From the NCBI GenBank assembly GCA_039201605.1, contig JBCCRO010000018.1, forward strand, positions 37,710-101,709: DNA of 64,000 bases. The letters are read 5' to 3'. The notes beneath the pieces are model-generated. The model was not told the origin of the DNA, searched no databases, and saw only the letters and a program-made list of their open reading frames with translations. This DNA comes from CADEDH01 sp039201605. Lineage in GTDB: Bacteria > Actinomycetota > Acidimicrobiia > Acidimicrobiales > SZUA-35. This document shows positions 58,299 through 64,000 of this stretch, in pieces; position 1 is the stretch's first letter; the number at the start of each line of letters is the position of its first letter. The position numbers and the translations under genes were made by a program.

Positions 58299-59932
58299 GC
58301 GGCCGTCCCCGCAACGGCTTCGCCGGGACCGGCCGGCTCCTGCGTCTCATCCTGCGCCTCGATCGGATCAAGCTCTCCCTGTGGCTCGTCGGCCTCATCG
58401 TGTTGATAGGGATCACCCCGTCGTCGGTCCGCGCCGTGATCGACAACGAGGCCGAGACCCAGGGCGTCAGCTCCGAGCAGGTGCTGGCCGAGCAGGCCAT
58501 GCTGCTCGAAACCAACGGCGCCTCGATCGCCCTCCAGGGCCCGCCCGACGCCCTCGACACCTTCGGCGGCCGATTCGCCTTCGAGATCGGGGCGTTCACC
58601 CTGGCCATCGTCGCCCTGATGAACATCCTCCTGATCGGTCGCCACACCCGCACCGAGGAGGAGACGGGGCGGGCCGAACTCGTCCGGGCCGCCGCCGTCG
58701 GACCGTGGAGCTCACTGGCCGCGGTCGGCATCGTGGCCCTGGCCACCAACGTCATTCTCGGGGGTGCGATCAGCACCGTCTTCATCGCCGATGGGCAGGA
58801 GGTGGGCCGGTCGCTGCTCTACGGCGCCAGCCTCGCCGTGTGCGGCCTGGTCTTCGCCGCCATCGCCACCATCTGGGTGCAGGTCTTCGAGTACTCCCGA
58901 CCCGCCACCGGGATGTCGCTGGCCGTGGTCATCCTGGCCTTCGCCATCCGCGCCGTCGGCGACGTGCGCGACAACTGGCTCATCGTCCTCTCCCCCCTGG
59001 GGTGGGTCCAGGCGGTGAACGCCTTCGGCGACGCCCAGGCGTGGCCCTTCATCGTGGCCGGCGTCGCCATCGTGGCCGCCGTGATCACCGCCGTCGTCCT
59101 GGCCGCCCGCCGCGACGTCGGCGCCGGTCTGGTCGGTTCCCGACCGGGCCCGCCGCAGGCCGGCGACAGCCTGGCCACCCCGCTCGGGTTCGCCTGGCGG
59201 CTGCAGCAGTCGACGCTGCTGTGGTGGACGGTGGGGGCGGCCGCCCTCGGCGCCGTGTACGGCTCGGTGATCAGTGCCATCGAGGACTTCGCCGATCAGA
59301 ACGAGGGCGTGCGCGACATGCTCGAAGCGCTGGGCATGTCGGGGGACGACCTCCGCAACGGCTTCATCACCGTGATCCTGTCGCTGATCGCCATCATCGC
59401 CACCGGCGGGGTCATCCAGACCCTTCTGCGGCCGAGGTCCGAGGAGGTGGCCGGGCGGGCCGAACCCGTGCTCGGCACCGCCATCGGGCGACGCTCGTGG
59501 CTGTCGGCCCATGTGGCCATGACGCTGCTGGCGGCGCCGCTGTTCATGGCCGCCGCCGGGCTCGCCATGGCCCTCACCGATGCCGCGCTCGTCGGCGGCT
59601 TCGTCGACTTCGGCGGGCTGATGGCCGCCGCTCTGGCCCGGGTGCCGGCGCTGTGGGCGGTCGGCGGGATCGGCGTGCTCCTCTACGGCTGGGCCCGCCG
59701 GTTCACCATGGGGGTGTGGGCGGTGTTCGTCGTCGGGCTGATCGTTTTCCTGTTCGGAGAGTTGCTCCGCCTGCCCGACATCGCCTTCAACCTGTCGCCC
59801 GTCAACCACGTCACCCACCTCCCGGGCGGCGATCAGAGCTGGCTGTCGGTGATCGTGCTGAGCGCCATCGGACTGGTGACGTCGGTCCTCGGCCTCCTGC
59901 TCTTCGATCGACGCGACATCGACTCGGCCTAG
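58295..59932 (+). CDS. ABC exporter permease, polyketide/drug type
   Basis: The 545-residue protein has about twelve membrane segments in two similar halves, separated by a soluble loop near residues 270-300. Typical pieces are RHTRTEEETGRAELVRAAAVG and LLRPRSEEVAGRAEPVLGTAIGRRSW, one per half. The layout matches fused permeases of the tetronasin-resistance class. It starts with GTG, overlapping the ATPase stop. One fused permease plus one ATPase can make a complete pump. The substrate is unknown. Confidence 0.92.
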   Translation: MSGRPRNGFAGTGRLLRLILRLDRIKLSLWLVGLIVLIGITPSSVRAVIDNEAETQGVSSEQVLAEQAMLLETNGASIALQGPPDALDTFGGRFAFEIGAFTLAIVALMNILLIGRHTRTEEETGRAELVRAAAVGPWSSLAAVGIVALATNVILGGAISTVFIADGQEVGRSLLYGASLAVCGLVFAAIATIWVQVFEYSRPATGMSLAVVILAFAIRAVGDVRDNWLIVLSPLGWVQAVNAFGDAQAWPFIVAGVAIVAAVITAVVLAARRDVGAGLVGSRPGPPQAGDSLATPLGFAWRLQQSTLLWWTVGAAALGAVYGSVISAIEDFADQNEGVRDMLEALGMSGDDLRNGFITVILSLIAIIATGGVIQTLLRPRSEEVAGRAEPVLGTAIGRRSWLSAHVAMTLLAAPLFMAAAGLAMALTDAALVGGFVDFGGLMAAALARVPALWAVGGIGVLLYGWARRFTMGVWAVFVVGLIVFLFGELLRLPDIAFNLSPVNHVTHLPGGDQSWLSVIVLSAIGLVTSVLGLLLFDRRDIDSA

Positions 59933-59956
59933 GAGCCCGGCGGGCCCGCGGTCGAC

Positions 59957-59991
59957 GGGCCCGGTCACCCGCCGGGGCCCGGTCACCCGCC
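59957..59991 (+). repeat. Tandem direct repeat, 17 bp in two copies
   Basis: GGGCCCGGTCACCCGCC occurs at 59957-59973 and 59975-59991, an 18-bp period. It lies between the exporter gene and the response regulator start, just upstream of a predicted -10 box. It could be a regulator site or simply slippage. Confidence 0.6.
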
Positions 59992-60018
59992 AGGGTCCGA
60001 CCCGACCTCCGGAGGGCG

Positions 60019-60024
60019 TAGAGT
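60019..60024 (+). promoter_or_regulatory. -10 box of a leaderless promoter
   Basis: TAGAGT is followed by six bases and the GTG start at 60031. GGAGGG overlaps its left edge, so a ribosome-site reading is also possible with a 14-base gap. Confidence 0.45.
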
Positions 60025-60030
60025 GCCGCC

Positions 60031-60708
60031 GTGCGCATCCTGGTCGTCGAGGACGAACCCGATGTGGCCGACGGCATCGCCCGCGAGCTCCGTCAGGCCG
60101 GGTACGGGGTCGACATCGCCGACGACGGGGGCGAGGGACTCACCCGAGCTCGGGCCGGCCACCACGACCTGATCATCCTCGACATCATGCTGCCCACCCT
60201 GAACGGCTACCGGGTGTGCGCCGAGCTGCGCCAGGACGGGATCTGGACCCCGATCCTGATGCTGACGGCGAAGGCCGGCGAGTGGGACGAGGCCGAGGGG
60301 CTCGACACCGGCGCCGACGACTACCTGACCAAGCCGTTCTCGATGGTGGTGCTGCTGGCCCGTGTGGCTGCGCTGCTCCGGCGACCCCGAGGCGGCCAGG
60401 CCGAGCCGTTCCAGGCCGGTGATCTCCGTCTCGACCCGGCCCGCCACCTGTGCCACCGGGGCGACGAGGCGATCGACCTCACCGCCCGGGAGATGGAGGT
60501 GCTTGCGTTCCTGATCCGCCGGGCCGGCCACGTGGTGTCCAAGCTCGATCTGGTGGAGAACGTGTGGGGCGAGGACTTCGCCGGCAATCCCAACATCGCC
60601 GAGGTCTACGTCGGGCACCTGCGTCGCAAGCTCGACGAGCCCTTCGGCCGCCGCACGATCGAGACCGTGCGCGGCGTGGGCTACCGGCTCCGGGTGGACG
60701 AGTCGTGA
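60031..60708 (+). CDS. OmpR-family DNA-binding response regulator
   Basis: The 225-residue regulator has receiver acid residues Glu7-Asp8, phospho-acceptor Asp51 in LDIMLP, the Thr of MLTAKAG and Lys in LTKPFSM. The winged-helix domain closes with AEVYVGHLRRKLDEPFG and GVGYRLR. The start is GTG. The stop overlaps the kinase GTG by four bases. It follows the exporter genes by 98 bp. Confidence 0.95.
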   Translation: MRILVVEDEPDVADGIARELRQAGYGVDIADDGGEGLTRARAGHHDLIILDIMLPTLNGYRVCAELRQDGIWTPILMLTAKAGEWDEAEGLDTGADDYLTKPFSMVVLLARVAALLRRPRGGQAEPFQAGDLRLDPARHLCHRGDEAIDLTAREMEVLAFLIRRAGHVVSKLDLVENVWGEDFAGNPNIAEVYVGHLRRKLDEPFGRRTIETVRGVGYRLRVDES

Positions 60709-62105
60709 GCGGCCGCTCGCTCCAGTTTCGGATCACGGTGGTGGCCACCCTGGTGGTCCTGGCCGTGGTCGGCCTCGGCGGGCTGGTGCTGGTCGAGGTG
60801 TTCGAGCGGGCCCAGCGGGCCGAGGTCGACGCCGAGCTCCGGGCCGACGCCCGCCTGATCGAGGCGGTCCGCACCGACGACGCCAACATCGGCGTCCTGG
60901 CCGATGAGCAGGTTCTGGTGCAGATCATCGACGCCGACGGCGAGGTGATCAACACCGCCGGCACCGCAGGGGGCGAGGCGTTGATCGACCCCGACGATCG
61001 GCCGGGCGTCGACTCCTACATCCGCACCATCACCGCCCGGGGCCGCACCGGCCGGGTACTCGTCCAGCGGGTGCCCGAGCGCGACGTGGTGGTGGCGATC
61101 GCCCGACCCTTCCAGCAGGCGACGACGGCCGCCGACACCCTTCGCCTGCTCCTCACCGTCGGCGGGCCGCTGCTGGTGGCGCTGCTCGCCGCACTGATCT
61201 GGTGGGTGGTGGGCCGTGCCCTCCGCCCGGTGGAGGACGTCCGGGCCACCGTCGACGAGATCACCGCCCGCGACCTGTCGCGACGGCTCCCGGCGGTCGG
61301 CACCGGCGACGAGCTGGCCCGCCTGGTCGCCACCATGAACGATCTGCTCGGTCGGCTCGAGACGTCGGTGGCCCGGGAGCGACGGTTCGTGGCCGACGCC
61401 GGCCACGAACTCCGGAGCCCCCTCAGCGGGGCCCGGGCCCTGCTCGAGTCCGAGCAGGCGGCCGTCTCGGCCGCGCTGGACGGTGCGCCCGGCGCCGGGG
61501 GCCCCGTCGACGGCACCGCCACCGACGAGCGGCCCGTCGACGCCGCCGCCATCGCCGACACCCGGGCTCGGGTGCTCGCCACCCTCACCCGGCTGGAGAC
61601 GATCGTCGACGACCTGCTGAGCCTGGCCCGGGCCGACGCCGGCGCCGAAGCGGCCCGGCCCCGCTCCCCCGTCGACCTCGACGAGCTGGTCCTGGGCCAG
61701 GCCGATCGGTTGCGCCGCACCACGACCCTCACCATCGACACCTCCGCCGTGTCCGGTGGGCAGGTGCTCGGCCGGGAGAGCGACCTCGGCCGGCTGATCG
61801 ACAACCTGACGGCCAACGCCCAGCGCCACACCGCCACGGTCATCGCCCTCGGGGTGGAGCAGGCCGACGGTCTGGTCACCCTGACCGTCGACGACGACGG
61901 GCCCGGCATCGCCGAGGCCGACCGGGAGCGGGTGTTCGAACGGTTCACCCGCCTCGATGAGGCCCGCTCCCGGAGCGCGGGCGGGGCCGGTCTCGGCCTC
62001 GCCATCGTGGCCGCCATCGTCGACGACCACGATGGCACGGTGGGGATCGACACCTCCCCGCAGGACGGGGCCCGGTTCACGGTCCGCCTTCCCGCCACCG
62101 GCTGA
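60705..62105 (+). CDS. Sensor histidine kinase with HAMP domain
   Basis: The 466-residue kinase has two membrane helices (about 9-30 and 140-165) around a small extracytoplasmic sensor, then HAMP (about 167-220). HisKA follows with the phospho-His in DAGHELRSPLSG, then an Ala/Gly-rich insertion. The ATPase has the N box DNLTANAQRHT, DDDGPGIAEADR and AGLGLAIV. It is the MprB/CutS type of layout. GTG start overlapping the regulator stop. It pairs with the regulator just upstream. Confidence 0.94.
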   Translation: MSGRSLQFRITVVATLVVLAVVGLGGLVLVEVFERAQRAEVDAELRADARLIEAVRTDDANIGVLADEQVLVQIIDADGEVINTAGTAGGEALIDPDDRPGVDSYIRTITARGRTGRVLVQRVPERDVVVAIARPFQQATTAADTLRLLLTVGGPLLVALLAALIWWVVGRALRPVEDVRATVDEITARDLSRRLPAVGTGDELARLVATMNDLLGRLETSVARERRFVADAGHELRSPLSGARALLESEQAAVSAALDGAPGAGGPVDGTATDERPVDAAAIADTRARVLATLTRLETIVDDLLSLARADAGAEAARPRSPVDLDELVLGQADRLRRTTTLTIDTSAVSGGQVLGRESDLGRLIDNLTANAQRHTATVIALGVEQADGLVTLTVDDDGPGIAEADRERVFERFTRLDEARSRSAGGAGLGLAIVAAIVDDHDGTVGIDTSPQDGARFTVRLPATG

Positions 62106-62152
62106 AGGGCGTCTTCAGGCTCGCTTCAGGTCGGCCTGTCACGGTCACCGGT

Positions 62153-63829
62153 GTGACCAGCCACGCCCCGACACCCACCGACGACCCTGCGACCGAAGCG
62201 GCCACCGGAGCCGAGATCGCCGCCCCCTCCGGCGCCGCCGACGACGAGGTGGGCGTGGTCGTCGAGCGGCGGATCGGTCGACGGCGGCTGCTGGCCGGGT
62301 TGCTCGGGACGATGGGCACCGTGGCGACGGCCGGCACCGGCTGCAGCCTGGCCGGTCTCGGCGGCGAGGACGACGGCGGCTCGGCCGGTGGGCTCCGATC
62401 GGCGCCCCAGGCCACGGCGCTGCTGGCCGATGATCCGGATCTCCACCTGCTCCGTCGCCTGACCTACGGGCCGACGGCGGCCGATCTGGCCCGCCTCGCC
62501 GCCCTGGGGCCCGACGGCTGGCTGGCCGAGCAGCTCGACGGGGCCGGACCCGACGCCTCGAAGGTCGAGGCCGAGGTGTCGACCGCCTACCCGGAGCTGG
62601 CGTGGACGACCCGGGAGCTGATCGACGCCTATCAGGCCGACGGCAACGGTCAACGCCTGTCCCGGGCCCTTCCCGCCGCCCAGCTGCTCCGCCACCAGCG
62701 GAGCCCGGCCCAGCTCCATGAGCGTCTCGTCGAGTTCTGGGGCGACCACTTCAACGTCCCCCAGGCCAACCCCCGCCTCACCGCCGCCCGGATCGAGATG
62801 GACGCCGTCGTCTTCCGACCGTGGGCCCGCGGCCGCTTCGACGACCTGTTGGTGGCCACCGCCCAGAGCCCGGCCATGCTCGTCTACCTCGACAACGCCT
62901 ACTCCCGGGCCGACGCCATCAACGAGAACTACGCCCGAGAGCTCCTCGAACTCCACACCGTCGGCGTCGGTGGCGGCTACGACGAGGACGACGTCGTGGC
63001 CGTGGCGCGCCTGTTCACCGGCTGGGGCTTCGACAACACCGGCGGCTTCGCCTTCCGCCCCGGGGCCCACGACGGCGCGCCCCAGTCGATCCTCGGCTGG
63101 GACCGCCCGGGCGGCGGCGACCCGGTCGAGCACGGCGTGGCCTTCCTCCGCCACCTGGCCCGCTTACCCCAGACGGCGGCGTTCGTCAGTCGGAAGCTGG
63201 CCGTCCGCTTCGTGGCGGACGATCCCGACCCCGACCTGGTGGCGGCCATGGCCGACGCCTGGCTCGCCAACGACACCGACATCCCCAGCGTGATCCGGGC
63301 CATGGTCGGCCACCCGGCGTTCGCCGCCGCCCCGCCCAAGTTCAACCGGCCCTGGGACTACCTGGTGCAGACGATGCGAGCCCTCGACGTCGACCTCGAC
63401 GTCTCCTTCCCCCCGGACCTGGCCGCCCTGGCCGGCGCCCTGGCCGATCTTGGGCAGATCCCGTTCCACTTCGGCACCCCCGACGGGTTCGGCGACACCG
63501 AGGCCGACTGGCTCAGCGGCGGCGGGTTGCTCAGCCGGTGGAACGTCACCGCCGCCCTCACCGGTCTGGCGACCGACGACGGCGGCCACCGGCTGCTGAC
63601 GGCGCTGCCGTCGCTCCTCGACGGCGCCGCAGGCGCCCGGGCGAGTGCCGTGTTCGATCACCTGACCGCCGGCCTGCGTCACGCCTCACCCACCGACGAG
63701 CTGCGGACCCTGCTGGAGACGGCGACCGGCTGGTCGGACGACCACGTCCCCGGCGACGACGAGCTGACCGCGGCCGGCCCCGTCATCGCCTTCGTCCTGC
63801 TCACCCACACCAGCGCCCTGTACCGCTAG
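62153..63829 (+). CDS. DUF1800 family protein with twin-arginine-like signal
   Basis: The 558-residue protein has a basic RRIGRRRLLAGLLGTMG near residue 40, resembling a Tat signal set behind a long acidic head. The DUF1800 core follows: HLLRRLTYGPTAADLARL, LVEFWGDHFNVP, NENYARELLELHTVGVGGGYDEDDVVAVARLFTGW and ILGWDRPGG. These proteins are exported and of unknown function; in bacteria they are usually paired with a DUF1501 gene, as here. GTG start, no clear ribosome site. Confidence 0.9.
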   Translation: MTSHAPTPTDDPATEAATGAEIAAPSGAADDEVGVVVERRIGRRRLLAGLLGTMGTVATAGTGCSLAGLGGEDDGGSAGGLRSAPQATALLADDPDLHLLRRLTYGPTAADLARLAALGPDGWLAEQLDGAGPDASKVEAEVSTAYPELAWTTRELIDAYQADGNGQRLSRALPAAQLLRHQRSPAQLHERLVEFWGDHFNVPQANPRLTAARIEMDAVVFRPWARGRFDDLLVATAQSPAMLVYLDNAYSRADAINENYARELLELHTVGVGGGYDEDDVVAVARLFTGWGFDNTGGFAFRPGAHDGAPQSILGWDRPGGGDPVEHGVAFLRHLARLPQTAAFVSRKLAVRFVADDPDPDLVAAMADAWLANDTDIPSVIRAMVGHPAFAAAPPKFNRPWDYLVQTMRALDVDLDVSFPPDLAALAGALADLGQIPFHFGTPDGFGDTEADWLSGGGLLSRWNVTAALTGLATDDGGHRLLTALPSLLDGAAGARASAVFDHLTAGLRHASPTDELRTLLETATGWSDDHVPGDDELTAAGPVIAFVLLTHTSALYR

Positions 63830-63859
63830 CCCGACCCCGACCCCCATCCCGGAGACGCC

Positions 63860-64000
63860 ATGTTCGCCACCGCCCCCCTCGATCCGACCCGCCGCCGGCT
63901 GCTCGGCGCCGGTGCCGCCCTCACCGCCAGTCTGGTGACCGGGGGGACGCTGGCCGCCCCCCGACCGGCGAACGCCCAGACCGGCGGAGATCGGAAGAGC
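63860..64000 (+). CDS. Tat-exported protein, likely DUF1501, truncated at the window end
   Basis: Only 47 codons are present: a head with TRRRLLGAGAALTASLVTGG, a clear twin-arginine signal, and a likely cleavage near ANA. GGAGACGCC precedes the ATG. DUF1501 is suggested by its place after DUF1800, since none of the domain itself is visible. The last four codons coincide with an Illumina adapter and may not be real. Confidence 0.7.
   Translation, partial: MFATAPLDPTRRRLLGAGAALTASLVTGGTLAAPRPANAQTGGDRKS
63988..64000. other. Sequence identical to the Illumina adapter start
   Basis: The final 13 bases, AGATCGGAAGAGC, are exactly the universal start of the Illumina TruSeq adapter. A chance match ending at the last base is very unlikely. 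It suggests untrimmed adapter at a contig edge. Confidence 0.75.

Noticed and set aside
1..64000. CRISPR arrays, insertion sequences, integrases, tRNA or rRNA genes
   Set aside because: No spaced direct repeats, transposase or integrase frames, or RNA gene signatures were seen.

Overview
The window is about 70% G+C, has a strong third-position G/C bias and is densely coded (62 protein genes, no rRNA or tRNA seen). The gene content points to an actinobacterium: F420/LLM-type oxidoreductases, PPOX-fold proteins, Rieske oxygenases, many short-chain dehydrogenases (SDRs), GTG starts and several promoters that look leaderless. An acidimicrobial lineage is my guess, not a proof. The last 13 bases equal the start of the Illumina adapter, so this end is probably the edge of a draft contig.

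Region 1 (1-6.7 kb, minus strand) carries a TAXI-type TRAP uptake system followed by a GAF/PAS sensor kinase and its response regulator. Region 2 (7-22.2 kb) has a molybdopterin oxidoreductase, a tandem-repeat lipoprotein and an AraC regulator. It then has a six-gene operon in which a complete branched-chain-type ABC importer is followed by a Rieske oxygenase and a SnoaL-like protein, and next to that a second Rieske oxygenase with a coupled 71-residue protein. Region 3 (22.2-40.1 kb) is a catabolic cluster: Zn-alcohol dehydrogenase, five SDRs, PPOX proteins, a Rieske ferredoxin, an LLM oxidoreductase, a P450, an acyl-CoA dehydrogenase, a hydratase and a TetR regulator. Four near-identical palindromic sites, each overlapping a -10-like box, lie upstream of the second Rieske gene, the PPOX-ferredoxin pair, the LLM-P450-SDR operon and the TetR/acyl-CoA dehydrogenase divergon. 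I read these as one local TetR regulon.

Region 4 (40.2-44.7 kb) holds the most unusual gene, a ResA-like redoxin with an in-frame UGA at the active site. A perfect 7-bp hairpin follows at the spacing and with the loop guanine expected of a bacterial SECIS element, so it is a probable selenoprotein. A serine hydrolase, a DUF3179 lipoprotein and a helical unknown follow.

Region 5 (44.8-56.3 kb) is a sugar-acid module. A PadR repressor and an odd ABC ATPase diverge from an operon of a sugar-type ABC importer, 6-phosphogluconate dehydrogenase, a lactonase, a hydroxypyruvate-isomerase-like TIM barrel, an SDR, IdnO, IdnD and a small P-loop kinase. Together they can take L-idonate through 5-ketogluconate and gluconate to 6-phosphogluconate and ribulose 5-phosphate. 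Region 6 (56.4-64 kb) has a hydratase, an ABC exporter, a two-component system and a DUF1800 gene followed by a truncated Tat-exported, probably DUF1501, gene.

Structural themes recur. Each of the three substrate-binding-protein genes is followed by a strong hairpin before its permease gene, and exported lipoproteins share long acidic linkers after the lipobox.
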